Positions 18,274 to 26,344 of a stretch of 38,651 bases of DNA are shown here, piece after piece. The notes below the pieces were generated by a model that was not told the origin of the DNA, made no database searches, and saw only the letters and a list, made by a program, of their open reading frames with translations. The stretch lies in the NCBI GenBank assembly GCA_022705405.1, contig JAKJEN010000010.1, forward strand, positions 1-38,651, given 5' to 3'. Numbering within the stretch: position 1 is the stretch's first letter; each line of letters starts with the position of its first letter. Both the position numbers and the translations under genes were made by a program. Origin of the DNA: Planctomycetota bacterium. GTDB lineage: Bacteria > Planctomycetota > Phycisphaerae > Sedimentisphaerales > Anaerohalosphaeraceae.

Positions 18274-18966
18274 TTACCCGTCTGTCGGAACAGGCGTAGA
18301 ATAATCCATCGGTTTTTTACCGATTTTTTGTCTTAGTTCCCCCTGCATTTGCCGCAAGATTTTTGTCAATTCTGCGGCGAATGCCTCGTCGCCAACCTGC
18401 CTGACATGCTCGGCGGCGATGGGCTTGCCATACATTACAGTGACCTTGCCCAGAGGTTTGGGCAGTTTTTTGGTCCGCGGCCAGCATTCAAAGGCCCCAT
18501 CGATTACCGCCGGCACAATCGGCACATCGGCCCGCCGGCTGATCAGTCCAAATCCCGGTTTGATCTCCGCGATCCGTCCGTCAAAGGTGCGGCTGCCCTC
18601 CGGATACAGACACACCGCCCGACCCTGTTTGAGTACCCCGATGACCGTTTTGATCGCTCCGATATCCGCCTGGCCCTGGCGAATCGGTATCGCATACAGC
18701 GACCGGATCAGCCAGCCGAAAAAGCCGCGATATAAACTGTCTCTGGCCACAAAAGAAAACGGCCGCGAAACCCAGGACTGGCTGAACATCGGATCCAGGA
18801 AACTCTGATGATTGCACAGGATCAGTACAGGTCCGTCCTTAGGGACGTTTTCTTTGCCGTATGTGCGAAGCCGATATAAAATCGTCACCAGCCCGACCAT
18901 AATAAATTCCGCAAACCTTCGCCACAGGCGGCGGAGCCGGCTGTCTTTCAGATCAATTTCCGCCAT
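18274..18966 (-). CDS. plsC: 1-acyl-sn-glycerol-3-phosphate acyltransferase (PlsC family)
   Basis: This is a membrane-associated acyltransferase that makes phosphatidic acid from lysophosphatidic acid in phospholipid synthesis. From ATG 18966 it has 230 residues. A hydrophobic segment covers about 20-32, the HX4D catalytic motif is His53-Asp58 (NHQSFLD), and the substrate-binding block YPEGSRTFDG and the VPIVPAVI strand follow. The start overlaps the end of cmk by 14 nt and has GGAG 6 nt upstream. The frame is open to 19047 inside cmk, but that extension is not like the family. Tight coupling with cmk and ispH suggests a single transcript. Confidence 0.92.
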   Translation of the reverse strand: MAEIDLKDSRLRRLWRRFAEFIMVGLVTILYRLRTYGKENVPKDGPVLILCNHQSFLDPMFSQSWVSRPFSFVARDSLYRGFFGWLIRSLYAIPIRQGQADIGAIKTVIGVLKQGRAVCLYPEGSRTFDGRIAEIKPGFGLISRRADVPIVPAVIDGAFECWPRTKKLPKPLGKVTVMYGKPIAAEHVRQVGDEAFAAELTKILRQMQGELRQKIGKKPMDYSTPVPTDG

Positions 18967-19639
18967 GCTTTTCTCCATGGATGATTTGCAGCATCTTTTC
19001 CACAACCTGCTGTGCTGAAATTGAGGTTGAGTCAATATGAATCGCATCAGCGGCGGCGGCCAGCGGCCCTACCTGCCGATGTCTATCCGAATTGTCCCGG
19101 CTGAGGATCTGCGATTCAAGCTCCTTTTGCGTTATCTGGCGGCCGGCAGCGGCCAGATCCTTCTGTCGGCGCCGGGCACGTTCGGCAACATCGGCCTCCA
19201 GAAAAAATTTCCACTGCGCCTGCGGAAATACCACTGTGCCCTGATCGCGTCCTTCGGCGACGACTTTGGGAAATCTTGCTGCAAAATCCCGCTGCATCTG
19301 CACCAGACGCTCCCGAAGCAGCGGCTGACCGGCTACATGCCGTACTTTCTCGGTCACTTCCGGATCCCGAATCCGATCGGTAAAATCCCTTCCATCCACC
19401 AGCGCCCTCAGAAGCGGGCCTTTATGTTCAAAATGAAACTCGGTTGTCTCCATCACCTCCTGCAGAGATTGGGCATCGTCCAGGTCAGCCCCTCGCTCCA
19501 TGGCCGCGGCCGTGACTGCGCGGTACATCGCTCCGGTATCCAAAAATACAGCGCCCAACCGGGCCGCAAGCATCTGCGCGACGGTGCTTTTGCCCGATCC
19601 TGCCGGTCCGTCGATGGTAATGACCCATGATTTCTGCAT
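18953..19639 (-). CDS. cmk: Cytidylate kinase
   Basis: Cmk phosphorylates CMP and dCMP with ATP, feeding CTP and dCTP pools. The 228-residue protein has a P-loop at residues 11-18 (GPAGSGKS), the GAVFLDTGAMYRA segment, the CMP-binding region with TDRIRDPEV, and the VVAEGRDQGTVVFP block; normally this last motif reads GRDIGT. A lid-like arginine-rich stretch (VAERARRRQKDL) and RDNSDRHRQVGPL follow. The ATG is preceded by a weak AGAG site. It is the first gene of the cmk-plsC-ispH-rpsA cluster and overlaps plsC by 14 nt. Confidence 0.95.
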   Translation of the reverse strand: MQKSWVITIDGPAGSGKSTVAQMLAARLGAVFLDTGAMYRAVTAAAMERGADLDDAQSLQEVMETTEFHFEHKGPLLRALVDGRDFTDRIRDPEVTEKVRHVAGQPLLRERLVQMQRDFAARFPKVVAEGRDQGTVVFPQAQWKFFLEADVAERARRRQKDLAAAGRQITQKELESQILSRDNSDRHRQVGPLAAAADAIHIDSTSISAQQVVEKMLQIIHGEKHGGN

Positions 19640-19775
19640 AGAATCTCTGTATTTAAAAACAGGAACTTTTACAGTGGGAAATATACCAACCAGAAGAACC
19701 GGGGTAAAGAAGGTTCTTGACAGGCGAAAAGACGGCGGACCCGTTTTGCGGATCCCCTTCCGGGCAGATTTTAAC

Positions 19776-20639
19776 TTACCGCAGTTTGGGCTGCTGCTTC
19801 ATCGGACGAGTAAATTTATAGGTGTCTTTATAACTGGTAAAATCCACGTGCCCGTCCAGAAAAATCGTGTTGGCCAGCCCACTATTTCGTTTTTCCAATG
19901 TAGTCCTGTGAAAGCTGGCAAAGCAATCCAGAAATCGGAGCACATCCGGATCCGGAATAATCGTATAAGTCCAGGCGTTGGCGCTGTTCGGGTGCACCGG
20001 CGCTCCGCACAGGGCATTGTCATTAAATACCGCGTCATACCGGACTTTTTGGTTATGTTCAAACACATACCAGCAGTTCTCTTCCGAAAAGAAAAAGACG
20101 GTTGTGGGAGAGCGTACATCGGAGACTTTGACCACCAGCCGGTGGTTGTCGGATGATTGACTCGGCTCAAAACCGCCAAGAAAGGCATTCATGCTGTAGC
20201 CGAACTGCGGTTCCATCGGAATCGTTGCGCAGACGCTGGGTTGACTGGAATGTTCTGTGCCATAACTTTTTGCAAACCGTTCAAAGGTTGGGCAGACATG
20301 AATCCTGCTCCAGGTTCCAAAATAGGGATAGATCTTACCCGCCAGATCCGCACGTCGATCGGGATTGCGCAAGGCATCGTGCCACTGGCAGGCGCGGGGA
20401 TGGCCCGATTCCTCCACCGACTTATAAATCGAACCCCAGGCATTGGGAAAGGTATCGTTGTTTTCGCTTAAGTACATCCGGCCGACGACTCCGTACTGCT
20501 TGAGATTATTTTTGCAGAAAACCTCCCATACCAGCGACTTGGCCTTACTGAGAGCGGGGATGAGGATCGCCAGCAGCAGACCGATAATGGCAATCACTAC
20601 GAGTAATTCGATCAGCGTGAAACCATGTTTTCGTTTCAT
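19776..20639 (-). CDS. Type II pseudopilin-like protein with prepilin N-terminal motif
   Basis: This 287-residue protein begins with a short basic leader and a type III prepilin peptidase site (KRKHG, then FTLIE, with Glu at +5 of the mature chain), followed by a hydrophobic helix (about 7-30). The rest is a globular domain with scattered cysteines. Near the C-terminus is a FLDGHVDF block (about 260-267), like the DG-containing tail of the large pseudopilin-like families found in Planctomycetota and Lentisphaerota. Such proteins are thought to be envelope or secretion-related pseudopilins, but their roles are mostly unknown. The start ATG follows AGGGG by 9 nt. A consensus sigma70-like promoter lies upstream with a leader of about 165 nt. 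It stands alone, with no pilus assembly genes nearby. Confidence 0.85.
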   Translation of the reverse strand: MKRKHGFTLIELLVVIAIIGLLLAILIPALSKAKSLVWEVFCKNNLKQYGVVGRMYLSENNDTFPNAWGSIYKSVEESGHPRACQWHDALRNPDRRADLAGKIYPYFGTWSRIHVCPTFERFAKSYGTEHSSQPSVCATIPMEPQFGYSMNAFLGGFEPSQSSDNHRLVVKVSDVRSPTTVFFFSEENCWYVFEHNQKVRYDAVFNDNALCGAPVHPNSANAWTYTIIPDPDVLRFLDCFASFHRTTLEKRNSGLANTIFLDGHVDFTSYKDTYKFTRPMKQQPKLR

Positions 20640-20811
20640 TTTAAATGCCCCTTATTTGGGTCCGCCTTTGTCTGTTTGCAGATCTTCTTTTTTGTTAAGA
20701 TTGCACTATCCTTCAGCAATAGCCGATCTTTGATGGGATTGGCGTTTTTTTTAAAAATGCTGAATTTTCAAATATAATTCACAAGAAATCGGTTTCTAAC
20801 TCAATATTCAG

Positions 20812-20840
20812 ATTTTATCCAAATCGTATTTTTCTGTCAA
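20812..20840 (-). promoter_or_regulatory. Sigma70-like promoter of the pseudopilin gene
   Basis: On the minus strand, TTGACA (20840-20835), a 17-nt spacer and TAAAAT (20817-20812) match the consensus almost fully. It implies an untranslated leader of about 165 nt before the ATG at 20639. Confidence 0.7.
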
Positions 20841-21213
20841 GTCCATTTCTTTATAAACAAAAAATTTAAGAAAAAGATAGAATCTGAAAATATGTTAAGC
20901 ATTATTAACAATAAGTTCATATTTGTTTAATATATTGTCTTGATTGAATCTTTTCGTCAGATTAATCCGGCATAAATCCGCGAATCATCCTGACCAGATT
21001 TGATAAGAAAGTGGCTCTTGGTCCAGCAAACTATTTGGTTTTTCTGAACAGACAGTACTATGAAATATACGATTAGAATCCCAGCAACTGCAGTTGTCTG
21101 AACAAAACGTGGAACAGTTTTGAAACTCTTGCATTAGGATTTGCGATCCGTCAAAAAATATCCCAAAATGGCTTTGATCCGCCGCGGCTTCCTTAGAAAA
21201 TCTTGCCAAATTC

Positions 21214-21242
21214 TTGACCAAAGAATTCTGCGACGGTACACT
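21214..21242 (+). promoter_or_regulatory. Sigma70-like promoter of the SGNH hydrolase gene
   Basis: TTGACC (21214-21219), a 17-nt spacer and TACACT (21237-21242) lie about 43 nt before the start codon. Confidence 0.6.
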
Positions 21243-21284
21243 GACTTTCTGAAAATACAATGATACAGCAGAAAGGATGATTGT

Positions 21285-22055
21285 ATGAAAAAGATGCTAT
21301 GGGTACTATGGATCGGGGCAGCATGCAGTATTTTCGGCGGATGCCGATCTCCACAAAAGGCCCTCTGCGGCAAGGTTGTGCTGGGCTCTCACGCGGCGGT
21401 CACTCCGGTCTCTCGCGACGCCGATTGGTGGATGCCGAGGCACCTGAGCGTGCTCGATCAAGTCAAACAGGAAAACCCCGAAGTGATCTTCATCGGCGAT
21501 TCCATTACTCACGGCTGGGAAAACAAAGGAAAAGAAATCTGGCAGCAATTTTATGCGAAGTACAACGCCATCAATATGGGTTTTAGCGGAGACCGGACGG
21601 AACATGTCCTTTGGCGATTGGAAAACGGCCAAGTCGACGGCATCTCTCCTAAAGCGGCCGTGCTGATGATCGGCACCAACAACACTGCCCGATACACCCC
21701 TGAGCAGATTGCAGACGGAATTCGCGCCATTGTCTGCACCCTTCGATCCAAATTGCCGCAGACCAAAGTGTTAATTCTGGCGATCTTCCCGCGCGGCTCC
21801 AATGACCAGCGAAAAGACAAGACACAGGATGCAGCGTATAATCCCTTGTGGGCGAAAAATGACACAGTTAATCGTATGATCTCGAAGTTTGCCGATGGCA
21901 AAACAATCTTCTATCTGGATATCAACAAGGCCTTCCTGAACGATCAGGGTGTGCTGACCCGGGAGGTAATGCCGGATCTGCTCCACCCGGAGAAAAAAGG
22001 ATATGCCCTTTGGGCACAGGCCATGGAGCCGACCCTTGTCAAACTGCTCAAGTAA
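21285..22055 (+). CDS. SGNH/GDSL-type hydrolase lipoprotein
   Basis: This is a 256-residue exported esterase or lipase-like hydrolase. A lipoprotein signal peptide ends at Cys20 (IFGGC). The SGNH blocks are all present: block I with nucleophile Ser73 (IGDSITHG), block II glycine in NMGFSGD, block III Asn132 (IGTNN), and block V with Asp231 and His234 (DLLHPEKKGY). The pattern resembles the platelet-activating-factor acetylhydrolase beta/gamma-like subgroup found in many Bacteroidota and Planctomycetota, which often act on acetylated carbohydrates. The substrate cannot be read from the sequence. The ATG follows AAAGGA, and a promoter lies just upstream. The gene is alone on the plus strand and convergent with nth. 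Confidence 0.9.
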   Translation: MKKMLWVLWIGAACSIFGGCRSPQKALCGKVVLGSHAAVTPVSRDADWWMPRHLSVLDQVKQENPEVIFIGDSITHGWENKGKEIWQQFYAKYNAINMGFSGDRTEHVLWRLENGQVDGISPKAAVLMIGTNNTARYTPEQIADGIRAIVCTLRSKLPQTKVLILAIFPRGSNDQRKDKTQDAAYNPLWAKNDTVNRMISKFADGKTIFYLDINKAFLNDQGVLTREVMPDLLHPEKKGYALWAQAMEPTLVKLLK

Positions 22056-22100
22056 GTCGGCAGCGACAAAAGAGATCAGATTTTCTCGCTGGATCCCTGG

Positions 22101-22787
22101 CTACCACAGATCAGGACGATTGGCCGATGGACAATACGCGGCGATTGGGCACCGCGGACAGTCTGGCTTTCGGGCCTTGCAGATGTTTCGGCCATGCCAG
22201 ATGAGATAGTGTGAAAACATCGTCCATCCGCCGTATTTTTCTTTTGGGACAATATCCATCAGATCAAATTCAAGCTTGACCGGATCGCTGTTGGCCGACA
22301 GGCCCAGCCGGCGGGACAGCCGGATCACATGCGTATCGCAGGTGATGCCGGGGATGCCGTAGGCGTTGCCGAGCACACAGTTGGCGGTTTTACGACCGGC
22401 TCCGGGCAGGGTCAGCAGCTCGTCCATGGTTGCCGGAACTCGTCCGCCAAAATCTTCGATGATTTTCCTGGCGGCCCCGCGGATATTCTTGGCTTTGTTT
22501 CGATAAAAACCTGTAGATCGGATGTCCTGCTCAAGTTCCTCCTGTTTTACAGCCAGATAATCCGCAGGCGTCTTGTATTTTTTGAACAGATCTTTTGTGA
22601 CCAGGTTGACCCGAACGTCGGTGCACTGGGCAGACAGAATCACCGCCACCAGCAGATTCCACGGATCGTCCCAATTCAGCGCAATCTTCGCGGTTGGATA
22701 AGTTTTCTTCAGAATCGGAAGAATCTTTAATACCCGCAGACGGGCCTGCTCAGGGTCAATCGGAACAGCTCTTTTTGTTTTTGCCAT
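22101..22787 (-). CDS. nth: Endonuclease III (DNA glycosylase/AP lyase)
   Basis: Nth removes oxidised pyrimidines and nicks the abasic site in base-excision repair. The 228-residue protein has the helix-hairpin-helix (LPGAGRKTA) with catalytic Lys133, the catalytic Asp151 (ITCDTHVIRLSRRLG), and a C-terminal [4Fe-4S] cluster with Cys203, Cys210, Cys213 and Cys219 in the exact CX6CX2CX5C spacing. Length and order are normal. The ATG has a weak AGAAAG site. It follows dsbD on the same strand with a 264-nt gap that contains a coding-like but start-less frame (22817-22987). Confidence 0.97.
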   Translation of the reverse strand: MAKTKRAVPIDPEQARLRVLKILPILKKTYPTAKIALNWDDPWNLLVAVILSAQCTDVRVNLVTKDLFKKYKTPADYLAVKQEELEQDIRSTGFYRNKAKNIRGAARKIIEDFGGRVPATMDELLTLPGAGRKTANCVLGNAYGIPGITCDTHVIRLSRRLGLSANSDPVKLEFDLMDIVPKEKYGGWTMFSHYLIWHGRNICKARKPDCPRCPIAAYCPSANRPDLW

Positions 22788-22816
22788 AGTTGTGTTTCTT
22801 TCTGATCTGGGCGGAT

Positions 22817-22987
22817 CTATCCGCCGATATTTTTAAACCAGTAAAACAGCGAGGCCAGAGAGCCGAACAGTTCATCATCAATCGGCAGGCAGTTAAATGC
22901 GCTTCGGCCCGCCCGATAGTCGGCCAGAAACTTCAGACAGCCCTCCGGCGCCAGTATTTCCCCCCCAAAGCGGAGGAATATTTCGGC
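22817..22987 (-). pseudogene. Short coding-like frame between dsbD and nth, no start codon
   Basis: This frame runs 56 codons from an upstream TGA (22990-22988) to a TAG at 22819-22817. Its codon choice matches the surrounding genes (CTG, GCC, GGC, CGG) and it reads like protein, including GCLKFLADYRAGRSAFNC and DDELFGSLASLFYWF. There is no ATG, GTG or TTG in the frame. Just upstream the next frame (HRRIFEPKYSSALGG) also reads like protein and meets this one at a run of seven Gs (seen as Cs on the plus strand). One explanation is a small gene broken by a homopolymer indel, either real or a sequencing error. I do not recognise the product. Confidence 0.35.
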
Positions 22988-23051
22988 TCAAAGATCCTGC
23001 GATGATTGTAACCGTATGGGGAAAAATTTCAAGGCGATGCACACCGGGGAT

Positions 23052-24929
23052 TCAGCGCTGTTCTAAAACCGCCCGGCGGAGCTGCTCGGGTTCAAAAAGC
23101 CCCCGAATTTTAGTCAAAGTCTTCGTATGCGGACTCAGCAGGATCGTCACCGGCACATTGCCCGCCTCGCCGAAGACGGCCTTCAAATCAACCGATGCCG
23201 GATATCGGGCCTGCGTAGTATCGGCCTGAATCGGCAGGATATTATTATCGGCAAGCAGTTTGGCGATTTGCGGCTGCTGATAGACTCTTCGCTCAAGCAG
23301 CTTGCAATTGGTACACCAGTCGGCGGTGAACTTGACGATTACCGGCCGGCCCTGGCGCAGGGCGTTTTCGATCAGAGCCGCGTCATAGTCCTGCCAGGCG
23401 ATGATCGGGCTTTGGGCCGCAGGCAGCAGCCACAGACCGCCCAGAACTGCAATCGCCAGCGCCGCCGTACGAACGATTCGCCTGCGGCCGACGGGCGTAC
23501 TGAAACTGACCCACTGGCCCCACATCCATACACAAAAGGCAAAAATCACACCGTATATCAGCACGTTGATCAGCCGATCCTTGCTCAACGCCGTCAGGGT
23601 GAATTTGAAGGCGATTACCAGCAGCAGAAATCCGCAGGCCTTTTTGAAAATCTCCATCCACGTTCCGGGCTTTGGGACAAAATCCAGCAGTTTTGGCGAC
23701 CCGACCAGCAGGGCATACGGCAGAGCCATCCCCGCCCCCATCAGGATAATCGCGGTACTGCTTACAGATAGCGGCTGGGACTGCGCCCATACCAGCACCG
23801 CCCCCAGCAAAGCCCCGCTGCAGGGGGTACTCAGCAGGCCGGCGAAAAATCCCATTCCGACCGATCCGGCAAAACCGGCCTCTTTGCTTTGCTGTCTGCC
23901 CGCTACCGACGACGGCAGCGCAATTGTCAAAACATCCAGGAACACAAGGGCAAAGAACACGATCAGAAGAAACAGCGCAATCACGGCTGTCGGCTGGCGG
24001 TAAAGCGAATTCAAGTCAATTACGGCTCCCGTGCTCAGCGAAACAACGGCCGAGAGGAGCGCAAAAGCCGCAAAAAAAAGCACAATCCCTCCGCAAAAAG
24101 ACAACCCCAGGGCTACCCGTAGCGGACCGGATTCCCTGGCCTGTGAGACCAGCCGCATGATAATCAGCGGCAGAATCGGCAGAACGCACGGCATTATATT
24201 GATCGAAAGTCCGGCCAGAACCGCCAGCACAAAATAAAAAACCGCTCCGCCTGCCGGCGCTGTTTGACCGGCCGCCGTTTCCTTCCAGCCCGACAAGTTC
24301 TCGGCCAGCGAATGCATCGAGTCGGCTGCTGTGGTTTTAGCCGGCTCCGGCTGATGCTGAGGCGTATCTACTGGCCGGCTTTCGGATACTTCGACCACTT
24401 TTGGCAAGCCCAGATCGCTTGTCGGATTTACTGCCAGCTGCACGATCAGAGTTTTTCCAAAGGGTATCAGACACAGCTGGCTTGTACAGGCGATTCCGCT
24501 AAGGTGAACGGCGATCTGCCCTACGGCGCTTTGATTCATCCCCGACAAGGCCGGCAAAAACACCTTAAAATTCCCCGCATATACCCGGATGTCTTTCTCC
24601 AGGGCGGGATCGCGAATGGTTTTCTGGTCTGGAAAAATTGTCGGCCCAAATGAAATGCCCTCCGCCTCGGCCGAGATCTTCAGGTTCAGTCCCGGCGCCG
24701 GAGATGTGTCTTCTGAGGCATAATAGTGCAGATCTTCAGTACCCACAAACTCAACGGTCAGCCCTTTGTGTCCGAGTCGATGATCTGTGTAAACCCGCAC
24801 CCCGGAATGCTCGGCCTCATATTCATAAATAGGAATAAGATCGCCGCCCGGAGCGCTTCTTGCCGGCGCACAGGCAAGAAACAACAGCCCGCACGTCCAA
24901 TATCGCAATTGTCCCGCTGTGATTTGCAT
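23052..24929 (-). CDS. dsbD: Thiol:disulfide interchange protein DsbD
   Basis: DsbD moves electrons from cytoplasmic thioredoxin across the inner membrane to reduce periplasmic disulfides, for example in disulfide isomerisation or cytochrome c maturation. The 625-residue protein has a signal peptide (ending near ARSA) and an N-terminal periplasmic domain with the cysteine pair Cys148 and Cys153 (CTSQLC). A membrane domain of about eight helices holds the transfer cysteines Cys248 (MPCVLP) and Cys370 (STPCSG). A C-terminal thioredoxin-like domain has Cys539 and Cys542 (WCTNC). All redox cysteines are intact. The ATG at 24929 lacks a clear ribosome site, so the start is uncertain by a few codons. 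It lies 59 nt after the small membrane protein gene and probably shares its transcript. Confidence 0.94.
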   Translation of the reverse strand: MQITAGQLRYWTCGLLFLACAPARSAPGGDLIPIYEYEAEHSGVRVYTDHRLGHKGLTVEFVGTEDLHYYASEDTSPAPGLNLKISAEAEGISFGPTIFPDQKTIRDPALEKDIRVYAGNFKVFLPALSGMNQSAVGQIAVHLSGIACTSQLCLIPFGKTLIVQLAVNPTSDLGLPKVVEVSESRPVDTPQHQPEPAKTTAADSMHSLAENLSGWKETAAGQTAPAGGAVFYFVLAVLAGLSINIMPCVLPILPLIIMRLVSQARESGPLRVALGLSFCGGIVLFFAAFALLSAVVSLSTGAVIDLNSLYRQPTAVIALFLLIVFFALVFLDVLTIALPSSVAGRQQSKEAGFAGSVGMGFFAGLLSTPCSGALLGAVLVWAQSQPLSVSSTAIILMGAGMALPYALLVGSPKLLDFVPKPGTWMEIFKKACGFLLLVIAFKFTLTALSKDRLINVLIYGVIFAFCVWMWGQWVSFSTPVGRRRIVRTAALAIAVLGGLWLLPAAQSPIIAWQDYDAALIENALRQGRPVIVKFTADWCTNCKLLERRVYQQPQIAKLLADNNILPIQADTTQARYPASVDLKAVFGEAGNVPVTILLSPHTKTLTKIRGLFEPEQLRRAVLEQR

Positions 24930-24988
24930 CCTGATATTTTTTCAAAAAAAGATAAAAATACTACGTTTTAAGGTCTTTTCTGTTCGCT

Positions 24989-25348
24989 TCATGGTTTGTC
25001 TTCAGCGCCCCCGCCTGCCGCCTGCGGCTGGAATTTTTTAGATAATAGGTCCAGTTTTTTCTCGATCGATTCGAGTTTGGCCAGGATCCTTCCCTGATCG
25101 GCATCCATTCTCTGCAACTGGTTTTGAACCAGTGTCAGATACTGATCGCTGAGTCGTTCATACGCCTCTATCATTCGTTCCATATCGCTCTTAAAAGGAG
25201 GCACAACGACCTCATACTCCCGCCGCGAACGCTCTGCGTCCCGGCCGACACGCTCCTGTGCCCCATGGCTGTAGGCCCAAAAGTACGATCCAACGGCCGC
25301 CAACAGGACCAGAACCATTATCTTTGTCGTAGTCTGACTCGGCTTCAT
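24989..25348 (-). CDS. Small membrane-anchored coiled-coil protein, hypothetical
   Basis: This 119-residue protein has one hydrophobic segment (about 9-26) after a short basic N-terminus, then a charged alpha-helical region with heptad-like spacing (about 50-105), and a glycine-rich tail. It is probably anchored in the inner membrane with the coiled coil in the periplasm. I do not recognise a family. The ATG at 25348 has GGAGG 10 nt upstream, a strong site, which supports it as a real gene. It lies just before dsbD on the same strand, so it may belong to that unit, though no functional link is visible. Confidence 0.7.
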   Translation of the reverse strand: MKPSQTTTKIMVLVLLAAVGSYFWAYSHGAQERVGRDAERSRREYEVVVPPFKSDMERMIEAYERLSDQYLTLVQNQLQRMDADQGRILAKLESIEKKLDLLSKKFQPQAAGGGAEDKP

Positions 25349-25739
25349 TCTATTTAAACCTCCGTATTTATATTGTTATTGACGCATTCCGTCTGTTTTT
25401 ATCGGCTAACCGTTGGCCCAAACCTTAAAAGCGGTCTTGCTGAATGCATCAGTTTTCTTTGAAAAAAAGAAATTTCTGACATTTTGGAGCTGTTCGTGCT
25501 GTTTTGGGAAAATTTTGCGGGTAGAAATACAGGAAGAAGTTAACAAAATTTCCAAAAAATCTGATCCGAATCGATGGGATTTACATAAGAGAACCGAAAA
25601 CCAAAAGATCTTTCCTCTATTGGAGACTGTTTGCTGTTGAGAAAGTGGAGAAGAACTTGTATAGTCCAGACGAAGAAAAGCACGAGTTTATGCAGGAAAT
25701 GATCGCATAGCGCCTTATGGCATCGCAGATCAGAAGATC
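25349..25739. other. Intergenic region, 391 bp
   Basis: No gene is supported here. A 75-codon plus-strand frame (25413-25640) has an unlikely composition. A second frame ending at the TAG near 25708 reads like protein only over its last 25 codons. No clear promoter was found for either flanking gene. Confidence 0.5.
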
Positions 25740-26297
25740 ATGAAAAGCGAAAAAAGCAAAATGCTGTCCGGACAGTTATATAACGCCTCCGACGCGGAAC
25801 TGGTTAAAGAAAGGAACTATGTTCGAACGCTGCTTTTTGAATTTAACCATACCAGCCCGGATGAAGCAGAAAAAAGAAAGGAACTTATTCAACGCCTGAT
25901 CTGTGCCAAAGGATCGTTCGCGATCGAACCGCCGTTTTATTGCGATTATGGATATAATATTGAGGTCGGAGATAATTTTTACGCCAATTTCGGCTGTGTG
26001 ATCCTTGATGTCAACACGGTCCAAATCGGCCGAAATGCGTTATTGGCCCCCTATGTTCAGATTTATACCGCAACCCATCCGACCGACCCTGCTCAGCGTC
26101 TGACCGGTCGGGAATTTGCCAAACCCATCGTGATTGGCGATAATGTCTGGATCGGCGGCGGGGCCATTATCTGCCCGGGTGTGACAGTCGGCAGCGACGT
26201 TACTATCGGCGCCGGAAGCGTAGTCACCAAAGATCTGCCCGACGGCGTAATTGCCGCAGGAAATCCCTGCAAAGTTATTCGATCCGCCCGGCAGTGA
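25740..26297 (+). CDS. Maltose/galactoside O-acetyltransferase-like protein (LbetaH fold)
   Basis: This 185-residue protein belongs to the Maa/LacA/NodL branch of the left-handed beta-helix acetyltransferases, which move acetyl groups from acetyl-CoA to sugar hydroxyls. The N-terminal helical region (about 1-60, with LYNASDAELVKER) is typical of this branch. Hexapeptide repeats start at about 75 and hold the catalytic His113 (YTATHP). The CoA-binding coils VWIGGGAIICPGVTVG and IGAGSVVTKDLP and the AAGNPCKVIR ending follow. The sugar acceptor cannot be told from the sequence. The ATG at 25740 has only a weak GA-rich site; an ATG at codon 8 is possible. The gene stands alone on the plus strand, convergent with the enolase-family gene. 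Confidence 0.92.
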   Translation: MKSEKSKMLSGQLYNASDAELVKERNYVRTLLFEFNHTSPDEAEKRKELIQRLICAKGSFAIEPPFYCDYGYNIEVGDNFYANFGCVILDVNTVQIGRNALLAPYVQIYTATHPTDPAQRLTGREFAKPIVIGDNVWIGGGAIICPGVTVGSDVTIGAGSVVTKDLPDGVIAAGNPCKVIRSARQ

Positions 26298-26344
26298 TGT
26301 AATTCAGCGACCCAATCAAGGGCCGTATTTTCCGCGGCCTCGAT

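Larger units (their letters stand above)
20640..21284. other. AT-rich divergent intergenic region
   Basis: This 645-bp gap has no gene I can support. A 91-codon minus-strand frame (20985-21260) is not coding-like in composition. The gap holds promoters for the pseudopilin (20812-20840, minus) and the SGNH hydrolase (21214-21242, plus). Between 20860 and 20945 the sequence is very AT-rich, with small inverted repeats such as GTTAA/TTAAC. Confidence 0.6.

Noticed and set aside
20985-21260. 91-codon minus-strand open frame in the gap before the SGNH hydrolase
   Set aside because: No ribosome site, unusual cysteine- and serine-rich composition, and it overlaps the good plus-strand promoter at 21214-21242.
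22807-22830. GGCGGAT/ATCCGCC inverted repeat near the nth start as a terminator
   Set aside because: The loop is very tight, and the only T-run nearby is on the plus strand, where no gene would end; left uncalled.
25413-25708. Plus-strand frames before the acetyltransferase, one ending in a protein-like stretch near 25708
   Set aside because: Only the last 25 codons look coding, the only candidate ribosome site (GGAG before a TTG) would give 17 residues, and no family is recognisable.
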